Shown here piece by piece: positions 23,971 to 34,079 of a DNA stretch of 64,000 bases. The notes below the pieces were generated by a model that was not told the DNA's origin, searched no databases, and worked only from the letters and a program-made list of their open reading frames with translations. Source of the DNA: an uncultured Lachnospiraceae bacterium (GTDB lineage: Bacteria; Bacillota; Clostridia; Lachnospirales; Lachnospiraceae); assembly GCA_900315945.1 (NCBI GenBank), contig ONAZ01000003.1:514-64513 (forward strand). The letters run 5' to 3'. How positions within the stretch are numbered: the stretch's first letter is position 1; each line of letters begins with the position of its first letter. The position numbers and the translations under genes were made by a program.

Positions 23971-25805
23971 TGAAGAAGGAACTTAAGAGAGTAGTTGGTA
24001 TTGTATTGGTGCTAACACTTGTAATTGCATCTGTTATTCCTTTTGATGCAAATGCTTATAATGTTGCACGTATCGAAACAACCGATCAAGATAATAATGC
24101 TACAACACTTAATGGTTTTAAGACAGATAATGTACCCGTTCCATATGTCGATGTTGTAGAGTATATGAATAAGGTATACGCCGAGAATAATCAATTTTCT
24201 TTGGAAGCTCAAGGCAATAGTGTATATAAGATAAGTAATGCCAAAGGCTCTATGACACTAGATGCAACAAATAATACATTACATTCAGATAAGATAGAGC
24301 AGTTCTTATATAATGACCAGAAACAAAAACCGGGTAATGATTTAGAGTATGTGTATGAGCATATTGTAGGCACAGAATACAGAGCGGCACCTAATGCACT
24401 TGATATTAATTTTGGAGAATATGGAATTGATATTTTAGAAGAAGGTGGCAGAGTTTTTATGCCACTTACAACTATCGCTGACTTAACAGGTGTTTCATAT
24501 ACTAATACCGTGTTTTGTGAGGATCATATTTATTTGAATTATAGTTCAGGTAAACCGGGATGTAATTGGCAGGCTAATTATAAATATCCGGACGCTAGAG
24601 ATGCCGGTGAGAAAGCATATACATATGGAGAGCTTTGCTTTGTGTTCGATAAGATTTACGGTGATCCACCACATTGTATATTAGCTGATTCTATTAAGAA
24701 TAATGGTCTTGATGCGACACTTGAAAGTTACAGTGATGAGACAAGAAAGGTAAAAGAGCTTCTTAATTCTGATAATACTGTTGACTTTCTGTTTGGTATA
24801 GCAATTCTGTCATCTATGCTATATGATGGCGGTCATACAGATCTGTTTATGGATATTTCAACGGATCTTGAAGGAACACCGGCTTATGATGCGCTTAAAA
24901 ATATGGTGAAAGAACAACCTGATAATCCAACAGTTGTTCTCTTTAATAAGTGGTTTAACGGTTCTCAAAGCAAGATGGGTGCTAAGCAGAAGATTAAAGA
25001 GTACGATAGGGAGTTTGATAAATATCAGGCTATCTTTGATGAACAGATGGAAGATGGTAATCGTTATCGTTACTATGAATACGGCGATACCGGAATATTT
25101 GTATATTCTAACTATGATGAAAATGTTGTAAGATACTTTAAGAAGGCACTTGATATTGCCAAAGAACATGGAATGAAGAATTTTTTATTTGATGATTCGG
25201 ATAATGGCGGTGGTTCTACAGAGTCTTGTATGTATATGCTTAATGCGATAACTAAGGATAAGCGTGATGAGTTCTACTATGAAGGAACAATGACAGGCAA
25301 TCAGACATATGAGAAATTAGATTATGATATGGACCAGGATGGTGTTTTTGAAGGAGATAACGAAGACTTTAACTATGACTTTAACTACGCTGTTATGTGT
25401 TCTCAAGGTTCCTACTCAAGCGGTAACATATTCCCGTGTCTCTGTCAGGAAGCAGGAATTCCTATAATCGGCGAACAGAGTGCCGGCGGAACATGTAATC
25501 TTGTATTCTTCAAGATGGATTTAGGTAGTCAATATTCTATGTCAGCATTTAGAACATTTAATTATATGCGTGGTGGTGACTTAGAAGCAGGAGCAACTCC
25601 TGATTATGACATTACAAGGAAGAATGATGATGGAACAACTGATTACACTAACTTCCGTAATTTTGAGTTATTGAACAATATTATTAACAATCATTATGCA
25701 TCAAAGAATGCTGCTTCAGGACAAGATGGTACTTCAACTAAAGTGCCGGTAGTTCCTAAGACAGGAGACAGACTAATTGATTTCATATTACAGTTATTTG
25801 TCTAA
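23970..25805 (+). CDS. Secreted S41-family peptidase (tricorn/IRBP-like), copy 2
   Basis: 611 residues, paralogue of the S41 gene at 21312. Signal peptide 1-28 ('VIPFDANA'). Same features: 'LYDGGHTD' His motif, 'DDSDNGGGSTES', 'DMDQDGVFEGD' loop, nucleophile region 'SQGSYSSGNIFPC' and 'GEQSAGGT'. It ends 'PKTGDRLIDFILQLFV', the same short PKTGD tail as the C1 peptidase. ATG overlaps the preceding stop (TAATG), with AGGAGG upstream. With the C1-like gene before it, it repeats the C1-S41 gene order of the first pair, so the four genes look like an internal duplication. Confidence 0.82.
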   Translation: MKKELKRVVGIVLVLTLVIASVIPFDANAYNVARIETTDQDNNATTLNGFKTDNVPVPYVDVVEYMNKVYAENNQFSLEAQGNSVYKISNAKGSMTLDATNNTLHSDKIEQFLYNDQKQKPGNDLEYVYEHIVGTEYRAAPNALDINFGEYGIDILEEGGRVFMPLTTIADLTGVSYTNTVFCEDHIYLNYSSGKPGCNWQANYKYPDARDAGEKAYTYGELCFVFDKIYGDPPHCILADSIKNNGLDATLESYSDETRKVKELLNSDNTVDFLFGIAILSSMLYDGGHTDLFMDISTDLEGTPAYDALKNMVKEQPDNPTVVLFNKWFNGSQSKMGAKQKIKEYDREFDKYQAIFDEQMEDGNRYRYYEYGDTGIFVYSNYDENVVRYFKKALDIAKEHGMKNFLFDDSDNGGGSTESCMYMLNAITKDKRDEFYYEGTMTGNQTYEKLDYDMDQDGVFEGDNEDFNYDFNYAVMCSQGSYSSGNIFPCLCQEAGIPIIGEQSAGGTCNLVFFKMDLGSQYSMSAFRTFNYMRGGDLEAGATPDYDITRKNDDGTTDYTNFRNFELLNNIINNHYASKNAASGQDGTSTKVPVVPKTGDRLIDFILQLFV

Positions 25806-25819
25806 ATGAGTGAGTGATT

Positions 25820-26503
25820 ATGAGTGAAGAAAGAAAAGATAAGGTTCTTGAAATAGTTATTGCTGTATTTTTGGGTATCACTGCATTTCTGACAGCTTGG
25901 GCTACATGGATAGGTTCTCTTCATGCTGGTTTGCAGGCAATACATTTTACAGAGAGTAATAACATTTCATCAAAGGTATCTGCTATGTATAATCAATCCT
26001 CGCAATTGCTATTGCAGGATATGATGACCTGGAATACTATTCAAAACTATGTATTTGATGCAGAACTTGCAGAGGAACAGGGTGATACCAAGAAGATGGA
26101 AGTCTTAGAAAAGAAGGTAATGGCTCTTCGAGAAGGAGTTTCTGATGAGTTCGCAGAAGCTGTTAAGTGGGCAATTGACAATGAGAAGTCACCCTTTGAG
26201 AAGGAAGGCTTTGTAGAATCATATTTTGCAGAAACTAAGCAGGCGATAGACATGGCCAATGCTAAGCTAGAAGAGGGGAAGCAGGATAATCAAAGAGGTG
26301 ATACATATGGACTTGTGACAGTTATTTATTCTATTGTATTATTTCTTCTTGGTATAGCTGCAATATTTAAGAATTTTCCTAATAGGGTGGCGGTAGTTGT
26401 ACTTGCGATATGTTTTCTGGTTTTTGATACAATATTTATGATTACAATTCCTTTGCCAACAGGATTTGATTTGCTAAGTTATTTAAGGGGATTTTTTACT
26501 TGA
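25820..26503 (+). CDS. Membrane protein of unknown function, possible DUF4337-like
   Basis: About 227 residues from ATG 25820 (a GTG lies 6 bases upstream; neither has a strong ribosome binding site, only GAGTGAGTG). One hydrophobic segment near 12-32 ('AVFLGITAFLTAWATW'), a soluble, largely helical acidic stretch of about 120 residues, then two or three membrane segments near 165-220. The layout resembles small membrane proteins of the DUF4337 type, but I am not certain. Only 14 bases downstream of the S41 gene and before a terminator, so co-transcribed with the secreted peptidases. Confidence 0.65.
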   Translation: MSEERKDKVLEIVIAVFLGITAFLTAWATWIGSLHAGLQAIHFTESNNISSKVSAMYNQSSQLLLQDMMTWNTIQNYVFDAELAEEQGDTKKMEVLEKKVMALREGVSDEFAEAVKWAIDNEKSPFEKEGFVESYFAETKQAIDMANAKLEEGKQDNQRGDTYGLVTVIYSIVLFLLGIAAIFKNFPNRVAVVVLAICFLVFDTIFMITIPLPTGFDLLSYLRGFFT

Positions 26504-26546
26504 TATTTGAATAGAATTAAAAAACTATACTGTTTAGGGCATTCTG

Positions 26547-26581
26547 ACAGCTGGTTTCTTTACGGAACCAGCTGTTTTTTA
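26547..26581 (+). terminator. Rho-independent terminator
   Basis: Ten-bp stem ACAGCTGGTT (26547-26556) / AACCAGCTGT (26566-26575), followed by TTTTTATT. Ends the peptidase/membrane-protein unit. Confidence 0.92.
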
Positions 26582-26618
26582 TTACTTAAAATATATATGT
26601 TATAAACTTGTTAAAAAC

Positions 26619-26646
26619 TTGACAAAACAAGGGCTTGTGTTAGAAT
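26619..26646 (+). promoter_or_regulatory. Promoter of leuS
   Basis: TTGACA (26619-26624) and TAGAAT (26641-26646) with 16-base spacing, about 60 bases before leuS. No T-box features in the short leader. Confidence 0.6.
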
Positions 26647-26706
26647 TATTTATGGTAAAAAGGCATATTTTGTGCCGTAAAGTGTTATAGAAGGAGTGTT
26701 CTTAAA

Positions 26707-29121
26707 ATGGCTAATACTTATAACCATAAATCCATTGAGAAGAAATGGCAAAAATACTGGGAAGAAAACGATACATTTAAGACGGATGTATGGGATTTTG
26801 ATAAACCTAAATATTATGCTCTTGATATGTTCCCTTATCCATCAGGAGTAGGTCTTCATGCAGGTCATCCTGAAGGATATACAGCGACAGATATTATGTC
26901 TAGAATGAAGAGAATGCAAGGATATAATGTACTTCATCCAATGGGATATGATTCTTTTGGACTTCCTGCAGAGCAATATGCAGTTACAACTGGTAACCAT
27001 CCAGCAGAATTTACAATGAAGAATATCGAGACATTTTCAGGTCAACTTAAAGAGCTTGGCTTTGATTATGATTGGTCTAAAATGGTTGCAACTAGTGATC
27101 CTAAGTTCTATAAATGGACTCAATGGATATTCAAGAAGCTATATGAGGATGGCTATGCAAAATATATCGATATGCCGGTTAACTGGTGTGAAGAATTAGG
27201 TACAGTTCTATCTAATGACGAGGTTATTGATGGTAAGTCTGAGCGTGGCGGATATCCTGTTGTTAGAAAGAATATGAAGCAATGGGTAATTGATCAGGCT
27301 GCATTCGCAGAGAAGCTATTAGAAGGCTTAGAGGAAATTGATTGGCCAGAATCAACTAAGCAGATTCAGAGAAACTGGATTGGTAAATCCGAAGGTGTAG
27401 AAGTTGATTTTGAAATCGAAGGTGGTGGCAAATTCTCAATATTTACAACATGTATTGAGACCATATATGGTATTACATTCATGGTTCTTGCTCCTGAAGG
27501 TGATATTGTTAAGAGTCTTCTTGACAGAGTTGAGAATAGAGATGATGTAGAAGCTTACATAAAAGAAACAATGACTAAGTCTGATATGGATAGAACTGAG
27601 CTTAATAAGACTAAGTCTGGTTGTCCTCTTAAGGGATTGTATGCAATTAATCCTGTTAATGGTAAGAAAGTTCCTCTTTATATAGGCGATTTCGTACTTG
27701 CTAATTATGGTACAGGTGCAGTTATGGCAGTTCCAAGTCATGATCAACGTGACTTTGAATATGCACAGGTTCATAACATTGATATGATTCAGGTTATTGA
27801 TGGTAGAGATGTTAGTGAATGTGCATTTGAGAAGCAGGATTATCTTGGTAAAGGTTGCAAGCTTATGAACTCAGAAGAGTTTGATGGCCTTACTGTTGAA
27901 GAAGCTAAAGAAGCAATTACTGTTAAACTTGAGAAAATGGGCGTTGCAAGACGTATGGTTAATTATAGATTCCATGAATGGATTTTTGCCCGCCAGCGTT
28001 ATTGGGGAGAGCCTGTGCCTTGTGTTCATTTAGAAGATGGTAAGATTTATTTTATCCCAGATGAAGAACTTCCACTTGTTCTTCCTGAGCTTGAAGATTA
28101 TAAGGGCAAGAATGGTAAGGCTCCTCTTGAAAATGCTACTGAGTGGAAGCAGTATGATAGAAATGGCGTAAAGGGTATTAGAGAGACATCTACAATGCCA
28201 GGTTCTGCTGGTTCTTCATGGTATTTTATGAGATATATTGACCCTGATAATGATAAGGAATTTGCTAATCAAGAGTTACTTAAGCATTGGCTTCCTGTTG
28301 ATTTATATGTAGGTGGACCGGAACATGCAGTAGGTCATCTTATGTATTCAAGAATCTGGAACAGATTCCTTTATGACAAAGGTTTATCACCTGTTAAGGA
28401 GCCATTCAAGAAGCTTGTTCATCAAGGAATGATTCTTGGTGAAAATGGAATTAAGATGGGTAAGAGATTCCCTGAATTTGTTATTAATCCTAGTGATATT
28501 GTTAGAGATTATGGTGCTGATACACTTAGGTTATACGAAATGTTTATGGGACCTCTTGAAGTATCTAAACCTTGGAATTCTAATAATGTTCAAGGTGCAA
28601 GAAGATTTATTACTAGAGTATATAATTTCTTTACTGAAGAAGGAAATCTAGTAGATGATAATTATGGATCATTAGAGAAGATTTATCATAAGACAGTTAA
28701 GAAAGTAACTAATGACTTTGAACAACTTGCATATAATACTGCAATTTCTCAGATGATGATTTTTGTAAATGAAGTATATAAAGTTGGGAAATGCCCTAGA
28801 GAATATGCTGATAACTTTATTAAGATGTTCTCTTGTATCTGTCCTCATGTTGGTGAAGAGATATGGCAGTTAATGGGTCATGATGACACTATTGCATTTG
28901 AGAAATGGCCAGAGTTCGATGAGGCAAAGACTATTGATGATGAGATAGAGATTGCAGTTCAGGTTAATGGTAAGACAAGAACAACTATTAAGATTGCAAA
29001 AGATATTGATAAGGATAGTGCTATTGCCGCTGGTAAAGAAGCACTAGGTGACAGATTACAAGGTAATATCATTAAAGAGATATATGTACCAGGTAGAATT
29101 ATTAATATTGTTGCTAAGTAA
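26707..29121 (+). CDS. leuS: Leucyl-tRNA synthetase
   Basis: 804 residues, bacterial LeuRS length. Class I synthetase charging tRNA-Leu. HIGH-type motif 'HAGHP' is present near residue 52. The KMSKS loop reads '[10 protein letters not shown]' (about 580) in place of KMSKS-K-GN. The CP1 editing domain (about 230-400) has 'TTCIETIYG' where most LeuRS have TTRPDTxxG, and '[13 protein letters not shown]' where HDERD is usual. C-terminal anticodon-binding and UneS-type domain present. These substitutions look like a lineage variant, as the protein is otherwise intact. AAGGAG-type site upstream; icd follows after 11 bases. Confidence 0.94.
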   Translation: MANTYNHKSIEKKWQKYWEENDTFKTDVWDFDKPKYYALDMFPYPSGVGLHAGHPEGYTATDIMSRMKRMQGYNVLHPMGYDSFGLPAEQYAVTTGNHPAEFTMKNIETFSGQLKELGFDYDWSKMVATSDPKFYKWTQWIFKKLYEDGYAKYIDMPVNWCEELGTVLSNDEVIDGKSERGGYPVVRKNMKQWVIDQAAFAEKLLEGLEEIDWPESTKQIQRNWIGKSEGVEVDFEIEGGGKFSIFTTCIETIYGITFMVLAPEGDIVKSLLDRVENRDDVEAYIKETMTKSDMDRTELNKTKSGCPLKGLYAINPVNGKKVPLYIGDFVLANYGTGAVMAVPSHDQRDFEYAQVHNIDMIQVIDGRDVSECAFEKQDYLGKGCKLMNSEEFDGLTVEEAKEAITVKLEKMGVARRMVNYRFHEWIFARQRYWGEPVPCVHLEDGKIYFIPDEELPLVLPELEDYKGKNGKAPLENATEWKQYDRNGVKGIRETSTMPGSAGSSWYFMRYIDPDNDKEFANQELLKHWLPVDLYVGGPEHAVGHLMYSRIWNRFLYDKGLSPVKEPFKKLVHQGMILGENGIKMGKRFPEFVINPSDIVRDYGADTLRLYEMFMGPLEVSKPWNSNNVQGARRFITRVYNFFTEEGNLVDDNYGSLEKIYHKTVKKVTNDFEQLAYNTAISQMMIFVNEVYKVGKCPREYADNFIKMFSCICPHVGEEIWQLMGHDDTIAFEKWPEFDEAKTIDDEIEIAVQVNGKTRTTIKIAKDIDKDSAIAAGKEALGDRLQGNIIKEIYVPGRIINIVAK

Positions 29122-29132
29122 AGGAGATTAGA

Positions 29133-30341
29133 ATGAGCAAGATACAAATGACAACTCCACTTGTTGAGATGGATGGAGATGAGATGACAAGAATATTGTG
29201 GCAGATGATTAAGGATGAATTATTACTTCCTTACATTGATCTTAAGACAGAGTACTATGACTTAGGACTTAAGAAGCGTAATGAGACTAACGATCAGATT
29301 ACAATAGATTCTGCTAATGCTACTAAGAAGTATGGAGTTGCTGTTAAATGTGCAACTATTACTCCTAACGCAGCAAGAATGGAAGAATATGATCTTAAGG
29401 AAATGTGGAAGAGCCCTAATGGTACAATTAGAGCAATTCTTGATGGTACTGTATTTCGTGCTCCAATTGTTGTAAGCAATATAAAGCCTAATGTAAGAAG
29501 CTGGAAGAAGCCTATAACAATTGCAAGACATGCTTACGGCGATGTATACAAATCAGTTGAAATTGATGTTCCAGGTTCTGGTAAAGCTAAATTAGTTTTT
29601 GAAGGTGAAGATGGTAATGTACTAGAAGAAACAATACATGAATTTGATGGACCTGGTGTACTTCAAGGTCAACATAATATTGATAAGTCAATTGAAAGTT
29701 TTGCACGTTCATGCTTTAATTTTGCACTTGATACAAAGCAGGATTTATGGTTTGCAACAAAGGATACTATTTCTAAGAAATACGATCACACATTTAAAGA
29801 TATATTCCAGGAAATATTTGATAATGAATTTAAGACTAGATTTGATGAAGCAGGAATAGTATATTTCTATACATTAATTGATGATGCAGTTGCGCGTGTA
29901 ATGAAGTCAGAAGGTGGATATATCTGGGCTTGTAAGAATTATGATGGTGATGTAATGTCTGATATGGTCTCATCTGCATTTGGTTCACTTGCCATGATGA
30001 CATCTGTTCTTTGTTCTCCTGATGGATACTTTGAATATGAAGCAGCACATGGTACTGTACAACGTCATTATTATAAGCATCTTAAGGGTGAAGAGACTTC
30101 AACAAATTCAGTTGCAACAATTTTCGCTTGGACTGGAGCCCTTAGAAAACGTGGAGAACTTGATGGTATTGATGAACTTGTTGATTTCGCTAACAAGTTA
30201 GAAAAAGCATGTATCGATACTATTGAATCTGGTAAGATGACTAAGGATTTAGCACTTCTTACAGATGAGAAGAATCCTACTGTTTTAAATAGTCGTGATT
30301 TCATTGTGGCTGTTAGAGAGACACTTGAGGGATTACTATAA
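29133..30341 (+). CDS. icd: NADP-dependent isocitrate dehydrogenase (eukaryote-like homodimeric type)
   Basis: 402 residues. The N-terminus '[20 protein letters not shown]' and '[20 protein letters not shown]' (about 93-112) identify the IDH1/IDH2-like subfamily II, rather than the E. coli Icd type. Substrate motif 'KSPNGTIR', Mg-binding '[13 protein letters not shown]' (about 250) and the NADP-recognising '[10 protein letters not shown]' (about 308) are present. Converts isocitrate to 2-oxoglutarate with NADPH formation. 11 bases after leuS with AAGGAG, so part of the same run of genes. Confidence 0.94.
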   Translation: MSKIQMTTPLVEMDGDEMTRILWQMIKDELLLPYIDLKTEYYDLGLKKRNETNDQITIDSANATKKYGVAVKCATITPNAARMEEYDLKEMWKSPNGTIRAILDGTVFRAPIVVSNIKPNVRSWKKPITIARHAYGDVYKSVEIDVPGSGKAKLVFEGEDGNVLEETIHEFDGPGVLQGQHNIDKSIESFARSCFNFALDTKQDLWFATKDTISKKYDHTFKDIFQEIFDNEFKTRFDEAGIVYFYTLIDDAVARVMKSEGGYIWACKNYDGDVMSDMVSSAFGSLAMMTSVLCSPDGYFEYEAAHGTVQRHYYKHLKGEETSTNSVATIFAWTGALRKRGELDGIDELVDFANKLEKACIDTIESGKMTKDLALLTDEKNPTVLNSRDFIVAVRETLEGLL

Positions 30342-30372
30342 ATAATAATAAATTGTTAGGACGGAGACTATA

Positions 30373-30762
30373 ATGACATTAGAAGAAGCTAGAGAGTTTT
30401 TTGCGCAAGATAGATATGCAACGAAGGCCACTGGAATTGTAATTGATGAGATAGGTGATAGATATTCTAAAGTTAGTCTGCAATTACAGGATCATCATAA
30501 GGCAGCCGGTGACCATGTAATGGGAGGTGTGTTCTATACTATTGGTGATTTCTCATTTGCTGTTGCAACTAATACACCAGATAGTCTTACTGTTACCACT
30601 AATGGTAATATCAGTTATTATAGTCAGCCCAAAGATGATAAGCTGATTGCAGAATGCATCTGTATGAAAGAAGGCAAGAGATTCTGCTTCTACGAAAGCA
30701 CAATCAAAGATGGCTTGGGTAATCTAGTTGCCAAAATTAGTTTTAATGGAGCTCATATATGA
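30373..30762 (+). CDS. PaaI-type hotdog-fold thioesterase
   Basis: 129 residues. Hotdog thioesterase of the PaaI/YbgC-like group: 'ATGIVIDEIGDRYSKVSLQL' opening strand, 'HVMGGVFYTIGDFSFAVATN' (active-site Asp in the GD pair around residue 57), and a C-terminal strand set. Family members hydrolyse acyl- or aryl-CoA thioesters in the cytoplasm. Its ACGGAG ribosome binding site is 6 bases from the ATG; the stop overlaps the next ATG by 4 bases (ATGA), so it is coupled to the ABC-F gene. The substrate is unknown. Confidence 0.85.
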   Translation: MTLEEAREFFAQDRYATKATGIVIDEIGDRYSKVSLQLQDHHKAAGDHVMGGVFYTIGDFSFAVATNTPDSLTVTTNGNISYYSQPKDDKLIAECICMKEGKRFCFYESTIKDGLGNLVAKISFNGAHI

Positions 30763-32654
30763 TTATTTCTGCAAACAATATTACTAAGTATTTTGGAGAA
30801 GATAAAGTCCTTAGTGATGTTAGCATACAAATAAATAAAGATGAGCGATATGCAATATGTGGCAGTAATGGGACAGGTAAATCAACCTTATTAAAAATAC
30901 TTATTAATGAACTAACTCCTGACGTGGGTGAAGTTCATATAGCAAAGAATATTAAGATTGGATATCTAGCTCAATATAATGATAATTCTTCTAATGATAC
31001 AATTCTTAATACAGTTATTAATGCAAGAGAAGATTTGATTCATATGGAAAATGAATTATCCATGCTTGAGCAGAATATGACTGACAAAGAAGCAATAGAT
31101 AATCATGAGAAACTTCTTAAAGAGTTTCAAGATAAAGGTGGTTTATATTATAAAAGCTTAGCTGAATCTGTGCTTAAAGGTCTTGGATTTACTAATGATG
31201 AATTCTCTAAGACTTTGGATATGTTGTCTGGTGGCGAGCTTACAAGGGTATATCTTGCAAGAATTCTTGTAGAAGACAATGATTTATTAATTCTTGATGA
31301 ACCAATTAACCATCTTGACATTAATGCTATTAGTTGGTTAGAAAATTTCTTGTCCTCCTATAACAAACCTTTAATTATAGTTGCTCATGATAGATATTTT
31401 CTTGATAAAGTTGTTGATCACGTACTTGATTTAAATACTACACCTGCTAGGACTTATAAGGGCAATTATAGTGCTTTTATGTCTCAGAAAGAAAATCTTT
31501 TACTTACTAATGAGAGGGAAGTAGAGAAGCAAAACAAAGAAATCTCACATCAGAAAGAAGTAATAGAAAAGCTTCAATCATTTAATCGTGAAAAGTCTAT
31601 AAAGAGAGCAGAAAGCCGTATAAAAACACTTGATAAAATGGAAGTAATTGATAAGATTTCAGATAATAAAACTGATATTAGACTTTCATTTGATGTAAGA
31701 ACAAGAAGTGGTGATGATGTACTAAAAGTCAATGAAATATCATGTATATATGATGATGGTAAGATTTTTGAAAATGTTTCTTTTTCTCTAAATCGCTTGG
31801 ATAGAGTTGCGCTTCTTGGCGATAATGGAACTGGTAAATCAACAATCCTTAAAATGATAACTGGAAGTAAAGAAGCTACATCCGGAACAATTAGAATAGG
31901 TACTAATGTTGAAGTAGCATATTACGACCAGGCGCAGATGAATCTAACTGAAGATAATACTATTTTTCAAGAGATTCATAATATGTATCCTAGTATGAAT
32001 AATACTAAAGTGAGAAATGCTCTTGCTGCAGTGGGGTTTATGCAGGATGATGTTAATAAGTTTATAAAGTCACTTTCTGGTGGAGAAAAAGGACGCGTGT
32101 CTCTATGTAAACTAATGCTTAGTAATGCTAATTTTCTTATTCTCGATGAGCCTACGAATCATTTAGATATGGAGTCGAAGGATATATTAGAACATGCTCT
32201 TAATGAATATGAAGGTACTTTATTATTCGTAAGTCATGATAGATATTTTGTTAATAAAGTTGCCACTAAGGTGTTAGAACTTACTGATAATGGAGTTAAT
32301 GAGTATCTTGGCAATTACGATTACTACATAGATAAGAAAGATTCTGTTAGTAATAAATTTACGTTTTCTAGTAAAGAAGATAGTACGAAAGAATCAAGTG
32401 GCAAAGATGACTGGAAGAAGCAGAAAGAAATTGCAGCAAAAAAGAACAAGTTAAAAAAAGAATTTAATAATATTGAAAGTCAAATTGAAAAGCTTGAAGA
32501 AGAAATAACTAAGATTGATGAAGAACTATTGAATCCAGATAATGCTACTAATTCTGCAAAGCTTAATGAGCTTACTAATAATAAAAATGAAATTAATCTT
32601 AAACTAGAACCCTTATATGATAAGTGGGAAGAACTTAGTTTGAAAATGGAGTGA
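30759..32654 (+). CDS. ABC-F family ATPase
   Basis: 631 residues with two ABC nucleotide-binding domains and no membrane segment. Walker A 'GSNGTGKSTL' (about 35) and 'GDNGTGKSTI' (about 354); signatures 'LSGGELTRV' (about 155) and 'LSGGEKGRVSL' (about 442); Walker B 'LILDEPINHLD' and 'LILDEPTNHLD'. The interdomain linker (about 240-310) is the P-site tRNA interaction motif region, and a C-terminal coiled coil (about 545-630) is present as in Uup/YdiF-like members. ABC-F proteins act on ribosomes in translation or antibiotic protection; which subgroup cannot be decided by eye. Confidence 0.9.
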   Translation: MIISANNITKYFGEDKVLSDVSIQINKDERYAICGSNGTGKSTLLKILINELTPDVGEVHIAKNIKIGYLAQYNDNSSNDTILNTVINAREDLIHMENELSMLEQNMTDKEAIDNHEKLLKEFQDKGGLYYKSLAESVLKGLGFTNDEFSKTLDMLSGGELTRVYLARILVEDNDLLILDEPINHLDINAISWLENFLSSYNKPLIIVAHDRYFLDKVVDHVLDLNTTPARTYKGNYSAFMSQKENLLLTNEREVEKQNKEISHQKEVIEKLQSFNREKSIKRAESRIKTLDKMEVIDKISDNKTDIRLSFDVRTRSGDDVLKVNEISCIYDDGKIFENVSFSLNRLDRVALLGDNGTGKSTILKMITGSKEATSGTIRIGTNVEVAYYDQAQMNLTEDNTIFQEIHNMYPSMNNTKVRNALAAVGFMQDDVNKFIKSLSGGEKGRVSLCKLMLSNANFLILDEPTNHLDMESKDILEHALNEYEGTLLFVSHDRYFVNKVATKVLELTDNGVNEYLGNYDYYIDKKDSVSNKFTFSSKEDSTKESSGKDDWKKQKEIAAKKNKLKKEFNNIESQIEKLEEEITKIDEELLNPDNATNSAKLNELTNNKNEINLKLEPLYDKWEELSLKME

Positions 32655-32667
32655 CGAGGAAACAAAT

Positions 32668-33294
32668 ATGAATGAACAAATATCACAAGCAGTAATAAGA
32701 CGTTTGCCAAGATATTACAGATATCTGGGAGATTTGTTAATGCAGGGAACTGAAAGAATATCTTCTAATGAATTAAGTGTGAAGATGAATTCAACAGCCT
32801 CTCAGATAAGACAGGATCTTAATAATTTTGGAGGCTTCGGACAACAGGGATATGGTTATAATGTAAAATACCTTCATGAAGAAATAGGTAAGATTCTTGG
32901 CCTTGATAAAGTCCATAATATGATAATTATAGGTGCAGGTAATCTTGCTAAAGCAATTGTAAGATATGATAAATTCGAGAGACTTGGTTTTCCAACTCTT
33001 GCTATGTTTGATGTTAATCCTGAATTATTTGGAACAACAATTAATGGAATCAAAGTATATTCTCTTGATGAATTAGAGACATTTGTTAGAGAGAATAAAG
33101 TTGATATTGCAGCACTTACGCTACCAAAGCAAAATGCCATCGATGCTGCTAATAAGCTTGTTGGTCTTGGAGTAAAGTCAATATGGAATTTTGCTCATGT
33201 TGATTTGGAATTTGATGATGAAGATGTTGTTGTAGAAAATGTTCATTTGTCTGATAGTTTGATGCAATTATCATATAATATAACGAGGAAGTGA
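32668..33294 (+). CDS. rex: Redox-sensing transcriptional repressor Rex
   Basis: 208 residues, standard length. N-terminal winged helix (about 1-80, 'ISQAVIRRLPRYYRYLGDL' and 'SNELSVKMNSTASQIRQDL'), then a Rossmann domain with 'IIGAGNLAKAIVRY' (about 88) that senses NADH/NAD+. In Clostridia Rex represses fermentation genes when NADH is low. Follows the ABC-F gene by 13 bases and is followed after 4 bases by a coiled-coil protein gene. Confidence 0.95.
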   Translation: MNEQISQAVIRRLPRYYRYLGDLLMQGTERISSNELSVKMNSTASQIRQDLNNFGGFGQQGYGYNVKYLHEEIGKILGLDKVHNMIIIGAGNLAKAIVRYDKFERLGFPTLAMFDVNPELFGTTINGIKVYSLDELETFVRENKVDIAALTLPKQNAIDAANKLVGLGVKSIWNFAHVDLEFDDEDVVVENVHLSDSLMQLSYNITRK

Positions 33295-33298
33295 TTAT

Positions 33299-34012
33299 AT
33301 GAACGAACAAGGTTTTCTTGCTGCACTTAAAGGTGTTAAAGTACCAATACTTGTACTTGATCAAAAATGGCACAGGCTTTTTGCAGTAAGTGGCAAGCCA
33401 AAAGAAATAATTGAAAATGAAGCAGCTCTTAAAGCACTTCTCGCTGAACAAGGTAAGCTTACTACAGAGTTAAAAGAATACAAGAAAGTTAAAAGTAATC
33501 TTATGCATGGTATTGTTCAGAATATGGAAGGTGTAGATAGTACTACTCATACGGAGGAGGCTCAGAATTTAAATGACAATCGTCGGCTTATGGAAGAATC
33601 TAAGAAGAAGATTGAAGAGATTGAAGACAGGCTTCTTGAACTTCCAAAACAGATAAAGATTGTTAATGAAAAGCTTATGCTTGATACTATGTCATTTTGT
33701 TATGAGAAATTAAGAACTAACAGCAAAGAGATAGAAGAGATTAGTGGCTGGATTACAGAGATGAGAATCGAGCTTAAGAAGAACTTAATTAGAAAGCAAA
33801 ATCGCGAAATTAATAATAGAGAGATTTATGTCTATATGAATGATATATTTGGCAAAGATGTTATGAATCTCTTTGATGTTAAGTATGAAGATTACGAGCA
33901 GAATCTTAAAGCTAACGAAATGGCTATTGCAAAGGCAAAAGAAAAGGCATTAGAGAAGGCTAAAGAAGAGGAAGAAAAAGCTAAGAAATTAGAAGATATA
34001 AAGGCTGATTAA
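33299..34012 (+). CDS. Coiled-coil cytoplasmic protein of unknown function
   Basis: 237 residues, no signal or membrane segment. After a short folded-looking start ('LKGVKVPILVLDQKWHRLF', residues 10-28) the protein is almost wholly charged helix: heptad-like segments around 40-75 and 85-125, and a final Ala/Lys/Glu-rich tail (about 205-237). I recognise no catalytic motif. It begins 4 bases after the rex stop, is read in the same operon, and ends at a terminator, so expression follows rex. Function unknown; a scaffold or structural role is a guess. Confidence 0.7.
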   Translation: MNEQGFLAALKGVKVPILVLDQKWHRLFAVSGKPKEIIENEAALKALLAEQGKLTTELKEYKKVKSNLMHGIVQNMEGVDSTTHTEEAQNLNDNRRLMEESKKKIEEIEDRLLELPKQIKIVNEKLMLDTMSFCYEKLRTNSKEIEEISGWITEMRIELKKNLIRKQNREINNREIYVYMNDIFGKDVMNLFDVKYEDYEQNLKANEMAIAKAKEKALEKAKEEEEKAKKLEDIKAD

Positions 34013-34023
34013 TATATTAATTA

Positions 34024-34052
34024 AATACATCCATTTTATGGATGTATTTTTA
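34024..34052 (+). terminator. Rho-independent terminator
   Basis: Ten-bp stem AATACATCCA (34024-34033) / TGGATGTATT (34039-34048), 5-base loop, followed by TTTATAT. Ends the thioesterase/ABC-F/rex unit. Confidence 0.8.
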
Positions 34053-34079
34053 TATACTCTATAGAAGAGAGGCGTCAAT

